A stretch of 13,853 nucleotides of DNA from Gemmatimonadota bacterium (GTDB taxonomy: Bacteria > Gemmatimonadota > Gemmatimonadetes > Gemmatimonadales > GWC2-71-9): assembly GCA_003220905.1 (NCBI GenBank), contig QHTS01000033.1:894-14746 (forward strand), read 5' to 3'. This document shows positions 6,906 to 13,713 of the stretch, one piece after another. The number at the start of each line of letters is the position of its first letter. Position 1 is the stretch's first letter. The notes below the pieces were generated by a model. That model searched no databases. It saw only the letters and a list, made by a program, of their open reading frames with translations, and was not told the DNA's origin. The position numbers were made by a program, and so were the translations under genes.

Positions 6906-8500
6906 GTGGAGTTCGTCCTCGCGCTCCACAGTCACCTGCCGTACGTCCTCAATCACGGCCGCTGGCCCCACGGCAGCGACTGGCTGTGCGAGGCGGCGCT
7001 GGACACGTATCTCCCTCTCCTGGAGCGGCTCGAGGAGCTGGCCGCCGAGGGGACCCCGACCCCCCTGACGATCGGCTTCACGCCGGTGCTCGCGAACCAG
7101 CTGGCGAGTCCCGCCTTCGCCCGCGAAATGGAGACGTTCTTCGCCCAGCGCCTGGCCGCCTGCGACGAAGCACCCGCGGCGCTCCGGGCGTCCGGCGAGG
7201 CGGCGCTCGTGCCGCTCGTGGACTTCTGGCGGTCGCGGCTCGGTCGCCTGCAGGCGCTGTTCCGGAGAATCGACGCAGATCTCGTCTCCGCCTTTCGCCG
7301 CCTGCAGCAGCAGGGTCGTCTCGAGATCATCGGATCCGCGGCGACGCACGGCTACCTGCCGCTCCTCGGTCGGGACGAAAGCATCCGGCTGCAGCTCGCC
7401 GTGGGCCAGCAGGAGCACCGGCGCCTGTTCGGAGTCGCGCCGGTGGGCTGCTGGTTGCCGGAGTGCGCCTATCGCCCGCGCGGCAAGTGGCGGGGAAAAA
7501 AAGTGCGCCGCGGCATCGAGCGGCACCTGGCGGACGCAGGGTTTCGCTATTTCTTCACCGACGCTCATCTCGCGCACGCGGGCAGCCCGCTCGGCGCGTA
7601 CGGCGAGATCCCCCTGGGCGCGGAGCGGTTCGACGCGGAACGGCACGATCCCGGGTCTCCGGCAGGCGCTCGGGCGCGGGCGGCGCGCTCGCCATACCGG
7701 GCGTACCGGGTCTCCGGTCGCGGCGTGCGCCCGCCTGTCGCGGCGCTGGTGCGCGACCCCCGCTCCTCCATGCAGATCTGGAGCCGGCACCAGGGCTACC
7801 CGGGCGACGAATGGTACCTCGAGTTTCACAAGATCCGCTGGCCGGGCGGCCTCAAGCTCTGGCGCGTCAGCGGCGCAAACGTGGACCTGGGCGGGAAGCG
7901 CCCGTACGAGCCGCCGGTCGCGCACGAGCGGGCGATGGGGCATGCCTCCCACTTCGTTCATCTGCTCCAGGGCCTCGCCCGGGAGAAGCCGGCCGACCGG
8001 GAGGGGGACGGCGTCATCGTGGCGCCGTTCGACACCGAGCTGTTCGGGCACTGGTGGTTCGAGGGAGCGGATTTCCTGGCCGCGACGTACCGCGCGCTGC
8101 GCGGCTCCGGTACGGAAGTCGTGCGCGCCGTTACGGCGTCGACGCACCTCGAGGCCCATCCCCCCGGCGCGGCGTTGCAGCTCGCGGAAGGCTCCTGGGG
8201 AGCGAACGGCGATCACAGCATGTGGCTGAACGAGCGGACGGCGTGGACGTGGCAGCGGCTCTGGGGTCTGGAAGACGCCTTCTGGGACGTGGCGCCGGCG
8301 GCGCTCGCCTCCGCACCGGGGCGGGCGTCGATTATGCGGAGCGTCGCTTCACCCTGCACTGTGATGACGCGGAGTCGCTCATCAAGGCGCTCTCCGGCGG
8401 AGACATCGAGGCTGCGGGGCGTACGGCCGACGAGCTCGCACGTCGCGACGACCTGTTCCCCAACGTGCTGGCCCAAGTGGCAGAGGCGCTCGGCCGCTAA
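6906..8500 (+). CDS. GH57 1,4-alpha-glucan branching enzyme, frame broken near 3' end
   Basis: This GH57 protein resembles the Thermus/Thermococcus branching enzymes (EC 2.4.1.18), which cut an alpha-1,4 chain and reattach it as an alpha-1,6 branch. The N-terminus FVLALHSHLPYV carries the family histidines. Glu186 in CWLPECAY is the expected nucleophile and Asp376 in PFDTELFGHWWF the acid/base. GSWGANGDHSMWLN and WLNERTAWTWQRLW begin the C-terminal helical domain. After VAPAALASAPGR (about 8318) the frame loses family character and would run to 8582, into the next gene. The proper C-terminus (VDYAERRFTLHCDD...VAEALGR) is in the -1 frame and stops at 8500. The segment expected between these two, around the family's LLxQSSDW motif, is not encoded. 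GTG 6906 is chosen because the GH57 domain starts immediately there, with GGGA upstream; TTG 6891, overlapping the glgA stop, is the alternative. As sequenced, the product would have a wrong C-terminus. Confidence 0.85.
8315..8323 (+). other. Frameshift/deletion junction in branching-enzyme gene
   Basis: ACCGGGGCG at this point can be read as the end of SAPGR in the upstream frame or as TGA of a plausible STGAxxDYAERRF segment in the downstream frame. A deletion of 3n+1 bases between two copies of this short string would leave exactly one copy and the observed -1 shift. An assembly or sequencing error would look the same. Confidence 0.6.
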
Positions 8501-8505
8501 GACGC

Positions 8506-9945
8506 ATGCGGTCCATCGTGATTCACGGCCACTTCTACCAGCCGCCGCGCGACGACCCGTGGCTGGGCGCCATCCCCCGTGAGGCGTCCGCCGCGCCGTA
8601 CCACGACTGGAACGAGCGCATCGAGCGGGAGAGCTACGCCCCCGTGGCCGCTTCCCTCGCTTCCCTGAGCTTCGACTTCGGACCCACCCTGCTGGCATGG
8701 ATGGAGCGGCACGCCGCCGCGACGTACGGGGCGGTGCTCGCCGCCGATCGCGCCGGCGTGGCAGCGCATGCCGGGCACGGCAACGCGATCGCGATGCCGT
8801 ACCATCATACGATCCTCCCTCTCAGCTCCCGGCGGGACAAGGAGACGGAGGTGCGCTGGGGGATCGCCGACTTCCGCCGACGCTTCGGGCGCGAGCCGGA
8901 AGGGATGTGGTTGCCCGAGACGGCGGTGGACGACGAGACGCTCGACGTGCTGGCGGCGGAGGGGATCCGCTTCACGATCCTGGCGCCGCACCAGGTGGAG
9001 CGCGTGCCGGCGGGCGGGCGCCCCGGCGGGCATCGCACTGCCGCCGGCCGCCGCATCGCCCTGTTCCTCTATGACGGCCCACTCTCGCATGACGTTGCCT
9101 TCGGGCCGCTGGTACGCGATCCCGCCGCCTGGATCGAGCGGCTCACCGCCCGCGAGGGTGGGAACGGGGGCGGGGGCGGGGGCGGATCCGTCGACGTTCC
9201 GGAGGTCTTGGCGATCGCGACCGACGGCGAGACGTTCGGGCACCATCACCGGGAAGGCGCCGTCACGCTCGCGCGGGTGCTCGACGCTTTGCGCAAACGC
9301 GGTGACGTGCGGGTGGACAACTTCGCGGCGTTCCTCGCCCGGCATCCGCCGCAGGACGACGTGCGGCTCGTGGCGCCGAGCGCGTGGAGCTGCCCGCACG
9401 GCGTCGAGCGGTGGCGATCGGACTGCGGCTGTCGGGTGCACGGGGATCGCGCGACGCATCAGCGCTGGCGCGCCCCGTTGCGGAACGCGCTCGACTGGCT
9501 GGCGGCCGAGCTGCACAGGGTATTCGAGCGGGAGGGGAGCACCATCTTCGCCGCAGACCCATGGACGGTTCGCGACGTCTACGGCTCAGTCCTGGGAGCG
9601 CCGGACGACGCGGTCACGCGCTTCATCGGCGAGCGGCTGCGTCGCCCCGACGATCGGAGCGCGCTCGCGCGGGCAGGTGAGCTGCTCGAGCTCGAGCGCC
9701 ATGCGCTGCGCATGTTCACCTCGTGTGGCTGGTTCTTCGATGACATCGCGGGGCTCGAGTCGCTGATCGTGCTGCGCTCGGCCGCGCGGGCGATCGAGCT
9801 CGCGGGGACGGACGCGGCCCGCCTCGAAGCGGGGCTGCTGGAACGCCTTGCCCTGGCGCCGAGCAACGATCCGGCGGTCGGCACGGGGCGGGAGCTGTAT
9901 GTGAAAGGCATCAAGGCTGTGCCGGCCCGCGGCGTGCCCACCTGA
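8506..9945 (+). CDS. GH57-like glycoside hydrolase with DUF3536, short form
   Basis: A 479-residue GH57-fold protein starting MRSIVIHGHFYQPPRDDPW, the hallmark of the GH57/DUF3536 group, whose reaction is unknown to me. Glu138 in GMWLPETAV fits the nucleophile position. Asp240 in ATDGETFGHHH fits the acid/base position (DxExFG, as in other GH57 enzymes). A run of seven glycines (221-227) lies just before the second motif. SCPHGVERWRSDCGC (295-309) holds Cys296, His298, Cys307 and Cys309, a possible metal or structural site. The C-terminal part (FAADPWTVRDVYG...MFTSCGWFFDDIAGLES) belongs to DUF3536, but the protein ends soon after GRELYVKGIK. Related proteins, as I recall, run to about 800 residues, so this is a short version. 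It begins 5 nt after the branching-enzyme stop, and the next gene follows after 1 nt. The operon suggests an alpha-glucan substrate. Confidence 0.85.
   Translation: MRSIVIHGHFYQPPRDDPWLGAIPREASAAPYHDWNERIERESYAPVAASLASLSFDFGPTLLAWMERHAAATYGAVLAADRAGVAAHAGHGNAIAMPYHHTILPLSSRRDKETEVRWGIADFRRRFGREPEGMWLPETAVDDETLDVLAAEGIRFTILAPHQVERVPAGGRPGGHRTAAGRRIALFLYDGPLSHDVAFGPLVRDPAAWIERLTAREGGNGGGGGGGSVDVPEVLAIATDGETFGHHHREGAVTLARVLDALRKRGDVRVDNFAAFLARHPPQDDVRLVAPSAWSCPHGVERWRSDCGCRVHGDRATHQRWRAPLRNALDWLAAELHRVFEREGSTIFAADPWTVRDVYGSVLGAPDDAVTRFIGERLRRPDDRSALARAGELLELERHALRMFTSCGWFFDDIAGLESLIVLRSAARAIELAGTDAARLEAGLLERLALAPSNDPAVGTGRELYVKGIKAVPARGVPT
9156..9184 (+). repeat. G-rich tandem hexamer tract, G-quadruplex candidate
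   Basis: GGGGGC is repeated three times in tandem at 9166-9183, preceded by two shorter G runs (9156-9158 and 9160-9162). It gives at least four closely spaced runs of three or more G on the coding strand and encodes a poly-glycine stretch. It may fold as a quadruplex in mRNA or be prone to copy-number change in 6-bp, in-frame steps. Confidence 0.55.
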
Positions 9946-9946
9946 C

Positions 9947-11899
9947 ATGGACCCGGTGCAGTTCGTGTTCGGGGTGCATTTCCATCAGCCGGTGGGAAAC
10001 TTCGACCATGTCTTCGCGGAACACCTGCGGGACGTGTACCGGCCGCTGGTCGAGCGGCTCACCGAGCAGCGGTTCCTGCCGTTCGCGCTGCACGTGTCGG
10101 GGCCGTTGCTCGAATGGCTCGAGGCGCACGACGCCGCCTACCTCGATTTGATCGGTGGCCTGGCGGCGGACGGTCACGTCGAGCTGCTGCTGGCGGGATT
10201 CTACGAGCCGGTGCTCGCGTCGCTGACGCGTCAAGATCGGCTCGAGCAGATCGGCTGGATGCGCGCGGCGATCCAACGCCGCTTCGGCGTCGAGGCGACC
10301 GGCCTATGGCTCACCGAGCGGGTGTGGGAGCCCGATCTGGCCGCCGATCTGGCGGACGCCGGCGTGCGGTATCTGCTCGTGGACGACCGCCACTTTCTGG
10401 TGAGCGGATTCGAGCGGGACCGGCTGCACGCGCCCTTCCTGACCGAGAGCGGCGGCAAGCGCGTCGCGCTGTTTCCGATCGACGAGCGGCTCCGCTATCT
10501 CATCCCCTTCAGGCCGCCGGCGGAGATCAGCGCCTACCTCCGTGAGCTGCGGAACGCGGGCCGTCCGCTCGCCGTGTTCGTGGACGACGGGGAGAAGTTC
10601 GGCGGCTGGCCCGGAACCAAAGACTGGGTGTACACGCGCGGCTGGCTCGCGCAATTCTGCGACGCCATCGCGGCGCTCGTGGCGGCCGGCGAAGTCCGCC
10701 TGACGACGCCGGGCGCGGCACTGCGTGAAGTCGCGAGCGCCGGGCTCGCGTACCTGCCGACGGCGTCGTACCGCGAAATGGAAACCTGGGCGCTGCCGGC
10801 GCGCGCCGTCGCCCGGCTCGGCGCTCTGGAGCGCGACCTCGGAGAGGAACGGGTGGCCGGGCCCGATGGCGCCTTCGTGCGCGGCGGCCACTGGCGGAAC
10901 TTCCTCGTGAAGTACCCCGAGGCGAACCGTATGCACAAGAAGATGCTGGCGCTGTCGGCGCTGTGCCGCGAGCGCGGGGACCCACCGGCCGCGCGGCGCG
11001 CCATCGGCCGCGCCCAGTGCAACGACGCCTACTGGCACGGGGTGTTCGGAGGATTGTACCTGCCGCACCTGCGGGCCGCGATCTGGCGCCACCTGGCGCT
11101 CGCCGAGGGCGAGCTGCGCCGCGGCGAGGCAATCGTCGTCGAGCAGCTCGATCTCGACGGCGACGGAGCCGAGGAGCTGTGGATCCACTCGGGCGTCTTC
11201 TCGGCGCTCGTCAGCCCGCGCCGCGGCGGCGTGATCGAGGAATACACCGTGTTCGAGCAGTGCATCAACTATGCTGACGTGCTGACCCGGCGGCGCGAGC
11301 CGTACCACGAGCCGCCATCCGGTCAATCGGGCCACGTGGAGGCGGCGCACGCTGCGGACGGCACGCCCAGTATCCATGACCTCGAGCATGCCGTCCGGCT
11401 GCAACGTCTGCCGCCGATCGACCCTTGCGATCGTGCGCTGTTCGTAGATCGCGTCCTCGCAGGTAATGTGACGCTCGATGGCTATACCGCTGGAGCTTTC
11501 GACTCGGTCGCCTCCTGGTCACGCGTCGTCTTCCACGCGAGCCTGGAGCAGCCGGCGCATGCGGTGGAGGTCGTCCTTCATCCGGTGCCGGGGATGTCTC
11601 CGGCGGGGCTCGTCGAGAAGCGCATCAGGTTCGACCAGGCGGGGGAATTGACGGTGCGCTACCGCTGGGATCCCGCGGCCTTCCCGCCGGACGCCTTCTT
11701 CTGTCCCGAGATCTCGGTCTCGCCCGAAGTGGAGCTCGATCTCACGCCGGCGACCGACGTGTGGAGGTTTCCCGTCGCGACCGTGTCCCGCTCGGAGCGT
11801 GGGTTCGAGGAGACGGTGCAGGGCCACTCGTACACGCCGCGTTGGCCGATACGGGCCGGGGAAGCCCGGCTCACCGTACGCGTGCGCCGGTCAGCTTAA
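9947..11899 (+). CDS. GH57 4-alpha-glucanotransferase (Thermococcus litoralis type)
   Basis: A 650-residue protein, close to the 659 residues of the T. litoralis enzyme, that should transfer alpha-1,4-glucan segments between chains (EC 2.4.1.25). The catalytic GH57 domain spans about 1-290. It begins with the FGVHFHQPVGNF histidines, has Glu124 in WLTERVWEP as nucleophile and Asp214 in FVDDGEKFGGW as acid/base. A DUF1925-like region follows at about 310-390 (RNFLVKYPEANRMHKKM). Then comes a beta-rich DUF1926-like C-terminal domain from about 400, opening with a calcium-loop-like D402-L-D404-G-D406-G. Some GH57 members of this architecture are called alpha-amylases, so transferase versus hydrolase is not certain, although TERVWEP and DDGEKFGGW favour the transferase. 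It is the last gene of the alpha-glucan operon and starts 1 nt after the previous stop. No Shine-Dalgarno is visible, so translation is probably coupled. Confidence 0.9.
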   Translation: MDPVQFVFGVHFHQPVGNFDHVFAEHLRDVYRPLVERLTEQRFLPFALHVSGPLLEWLEAHDAAYLDLIGGLAADGHVELLLAGFYEPVLASLTRQDRLEQIGWMRAAIQRRFGVEATGLWLTERVWEPDLAADLADAGVRYLLVDDRHFLVSGFERDRLHAPFLTESGGKRVALFPIDERLRYLIPFRPPAEISAYLRELRNAGRPLAVFVDDGEKFGGWPGTKDWVYTRGWLAQFCDAIAALVAAGEVRLTTPGAALREVASAGLAYLPTASYREMETWALPARAVARLGALERDLGEERVAGPDGAFVRGGHWRNFLVKYPEANRMHKKMLALSALCRERGDPPAARRAIGRAQCNDAYWHGVFGGLYLPHLRAAIWRHLALAEGELRRGEAIVVEQLDLDGDGAEELWIHSGVFSALVSPRRGGVIEEYTVFEQCINYADVLTRRREPYHEPPSGQSGHVEAAHAADGTPSIHDLEHAVRLQRLPPIDPCDRALFVDRVLAGNVTLDGYTAGAFDSVASWSRVVFHASLEQPAHAVEVVLHPVPGMSPAGLVEKRIRFDQAGELTVRYRWDPAAFPPDAFFCPEISVSPEVELDLTPATDVWRFPVATVSRSERGFEETVQGHSYTPRWPIRAGEARLTVRVRRSA

Positions 11900-11904
11900 G
11901 CTTC

Positions 11905-12474
11905 CTACAAGATTGAGGTGAGACTGCAGGAGAAGTCCGGGAGCAGGTCCTCGCCGTCGAGCGTACCCGTCTCCGCCAGGTGCGTCTCGGTCCCATCCTG
12001 TCGGTAGACACGAGCGACGCGCCGCTCGGGGTCGATGACCCAGACGAGACGCGCGCCCCATTCCAGCCAATCGCCGACCTTGGCGAGCGTTTCGCCGGGC
12101 CGGTCGTCGGGCGAGAGAACCTCGACGACGAGATCCGGTCCGAGCGCCGGGAAGCCGCGGGTTTGAGGGTCCGGGAGTCGCTCCCGGCTGATGAATGCCA
12201 CGTCGGGAGCGCGAACGGTGTCGGGGTCGCTCGCCAGCTTGAATCCTGTCTCGGCGCTGACGATTTGGCCCGCTCCCGTCGCCTTCACGTGTTGCGACAG
12301 CAGAAATGCGAGCTCCATGGACACGCGCCCATGGCGATAACCGGCGGGCTCGCGCACGACGAGGACACCGCGGACGAGCTCGACGTGCTTATCGGGGATG
12401 CTCGTCTGGAGCAGCTCCTCGGCGGTCATGAGGGCCGGTGGCATGCTACGAACGTAGACGCGGTCAGTCGGCAT
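11905..12474 (-). CDS. Uma2-family (DUF820) PD-(D/E)XK nuclease-fold protein
   Basis: A 189-residue protein from ATG 12474, with the full Uma2/DUF820 pattern. It opens with MTAEELLQ and continues with HVELVRGVLVV (Glu32), RHGRVSMELAFLL, TVRAPDVAFIS (Asp91), DLVVEVLSPDD (Glu118), and ETLAKVGDWLEWGARLVWVIDPERR (Lys132), ending in LLPDFSCSL. The acidic and lysine positions match a PD-(D/E)XK nuclease core. The cellular role of this widespread family is unresolved, and many copies are scattered orphans. ATG 12474 is preferred over the in-frame GTG at 12495 because a GGGAGA lies between them, about 11 nt upstream of the ATG. The gene converges on the glucanotransferase gene with only 5 nt between stops and no visible terminator. 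It is not obviously linked to glycogen metabolism. Confidence 0.85.
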   Translation of the reverse strand: MPTDRVYVRSMPPALMTAEELLQTSIPDKHVELVRGVLVVREPAGYRHGRVSMELAFLLSQHVKATGAGQIVSAETGFKLASDPDTVRAPDVAFISRERLPDPQTRGFPALGPDLVVEVLSPDDRPGETLAKVGDWLEWGARLVWVIDPERRVARVYRQDGTETHLAETGTLDGEDLLPDFSCSLTSIL

Positions 12475-12580
12475 AGCAACTGAATCTCCCTGCACGACTC
12501 AACCATGCATCAACCGCCTGGTTCGCAAGTGTTCGGTACGCGCCGCAAGAATCCGGTTCCTTCCCCGGGCTTTCCCCGCA

Positions 12581-12586
12581 TATCGT
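12581..12586 (+). promoter_or_regulatory. Possible -10 hexamer for the four-helix-bundle gene
   Basis: TATCGT is a TAnnnT hexamer whose last base is 6 nt from the GTG at 12593, again compatible with transcription starting at the start codon. No clear -35 is visible. The match is short and the call tentative. Confidence 0.25.
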
Positions 12587-12592
12587 TGGGGC

Positions 12593-12964
12593 GTGTCAGC
12601 CTACGAGGATTTGGACGCGTTCAAGGCCTGCCATGAACTCACGCTAGCCGTGCATCGCGTTGCGGAGAAGCTGGAAGAGCGGGACACGACGCTCAGCGGG
12701 TACCTGTGGGCCGCGGCCTTGTGCGCCTCGAGTCGGATCGCGCGCGGGTCGGGGTTCCGGAATCGCCGCATGTTCGCGGCGTGCGTGGACCGGACCCTCG
12801 CCGCGCTAGCCGAGATCTCCTATTACCTCGAGATGGGATACGCGATGGGCCTGATCTCCAAGGAAGAGCGCCAGGAGCTGGAGAGTCTTGGTGGGCGCGC
12901 GTTGTTTTACTCCATGAAGCTGGTCATGTCGCTCGCGGGCGGGAGCCCAAACGAACCCGCCTAG
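12593..12964 (+). CDS. Four-helix-bundle protein (S23/IVS-encoded protein-like)
   Basis: A 123-residue, mostly helical protein resembling the family first described as encoded within 23S rRNA intervening sequences. Family features are YEDLDAFKACHELTLAVHRVAEKL (helix 1), the ASSRIARGSGFRNRRMFAACVDRTLAALAEISYYLEMGYAMGLIS core (helices 2 and 3), and a final helix ERQELESLGGRALFYSMKLV. The usual IAEGxGR-type turn appears here as IARGSGFRN. It has no enzymatic motif. Members may form pentamers and bind nucleic acid, but their role is unclear. It starts with GTG and has no properly spaced Shine-Dalgarno. No rRNA sequence is present nearby, so this is a free-standing genomic copy. Its TAG stop overlaps the TAG of the opposing HAD gene. 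Confidence 0.8.
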   Translation: MSAYEDLDAFKACHELTLAVHRVAEKLEERDTTLSGYLWAAALCASSRIARGSGFRNRRMFAACVDRTLAALAEISYYLEMGYAMGLISKEERQELESLGGRALFYSMKLVMSLAGGSPNEPA

Positions 12965-13686
12965 CGTCGCACGAGATCTAATAGGTCCTGGACCACGAAG
13001 TCAGGCTGGGGATCACCGGCCCGCCGGCCGGAGCGGGCGCGATCGATCCACACAGTCGCGAGCCCCGCCCCGGCCGCACCGGCAATGTCGCACCGCAGGC
13101 TATCGCCGACGAAGACGATTCCCGAGCGAGGCACCGGGAGCGCACTAACCGCCTGGTCAAAGAGCTTACGCGAGGGCTTGACGCTGGAGCCATCGGAAGA
13201 GAAGACCGTGATGGCGAAGAGGTCGAGCACACCAGCGCGCCTGAACTCCTCGAGCCAGAGCTCCTTTCGTGACAAGATGTTGGCGACCAAGCCAAGTGGG
13301 TGGGAGCGAGCCAGGCCTCGCAACAATACCGCGTAGGGGTCCGGCACCTGGCCGCGTTCATGTTGGGCGACAACGTCCTCGAGGAGCTTCAGCTCTCCGT
13401 CGTCGAGCCCCTGCGCGTGAGGCAATGTGCGGAGCGTATCCAGAACTCGCGGGAAAGAATCGCACCGCTCGGGATCGTTGTAGATCCGTTCCAGGGTCTC
13501 GTAGCACGCCGTAATGGTCGCCTGGACGACCTCAGTCGTGAGCCGCGATCCGCCGAGGGTTCGATACGTAGCCGCGTAGTCCTGGTCCGGGCCGAAGCGG
13601 TCCCCGCTGAACATGAGTGTTCCGTTCATGTCGAGCAGCACGGCGGCAAAACGGGAGAGGATGTCGGGTGCGGTCACGCGCGTCAT
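12961..13686 (-). CDS. HAD-superfamily hydrolase with variant DxN motif I
   Basis: A 241-residue haloacid-dehalogenase-fold protein. Motif I reads LLDMNGTL: nucleophile Asp19 is present, but the +2 residue, usually Asp and the general acid/base of phosphatases, is Asn21. Motif II is probably in LVANILSRKE (about 133-141). Motif III is Lys170 in SSVKPSRKLF and motif IV is VFVGDSLRCDIAGA, with Asp195 and Asp200. A helical cap lies between motifs I and II (about 25-115), making it a C1-capped member. The substrate is unknown. The Asn substitution could mean low phosphatase activity, a non-hydrolytic role, or simply a subfamily variant. It follows the alpha/beta hydrolase gene by 27 nt on the same strand, so the two are probably co-transcribed. 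Its stop overlaps that of the convergent four-helix-bundle gene (CTAG). Confidence 0.85.
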   Translation of the reverse strand: MTRVTAPDILSRFAAVLLDMNGTLMFSGDRFGPDQDYAATYRTLGGSRLTTEVVQATITACYETLERIYNDPERCDSFPRVLDTLRTLPHAQGLDDGELKLLEDVVAQHERGQVPDPYAVLLRGLARSHPLGLVANILSRKELWLEEFRRAGVLDLFAITVFSSDGSSVKPSRKLFDQAVSALPVPRSGIVFVGDSLRCDIAGAAGAGLATVWIDRARSGRRAGDPQPDFVVQDLLDLVRR

Positions 13687-13713
13687 GCCTCAAGCGCTTG
13701 TTAGGGCGGCTCC

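Noticed and set aside
7492..7504. GGGGAAAAAAAG run in the branching-enzyme gene as a programmed -1 frameshift site
   Set aside because: The register fits a slippery heptamer and a -1 shift would enter the open frame. However, it would skip catalytic Asp376 and all conserved downstream motifs, so a functional shift here is unlikely.
6762..8216. Minus-strand frame of 484 codons antisense to the branching enzyme
   Set aside because: It has no recognisable domain, is Arg-rich, and has no start signal. It is an antisense artefact of GC-rich third positions.
6764..8300. Plus-strand frame open from 6764 to 8500 overlapping the branching-enzyme gene
   Set aside because: Only its last 55 or so codons, after the frameshift, look like protein. 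The earlier part is Arg/Pro/Gly-rich shadow translation of the GH57 domain.
9684..9697. 14-bp palindrome GCTCGAGCTCGAGC in the GH57/DUF3536 gene
   Set aside because: It is explained by codons for the Leu/Glu-rich helix LLELER in a GC-rich gene.
11894..11901. GCTTAAGC palindrome at the end of the glucanotransferase gene as a terminator
   Set aside because: It is only 8 bp with no loop and no T tract.
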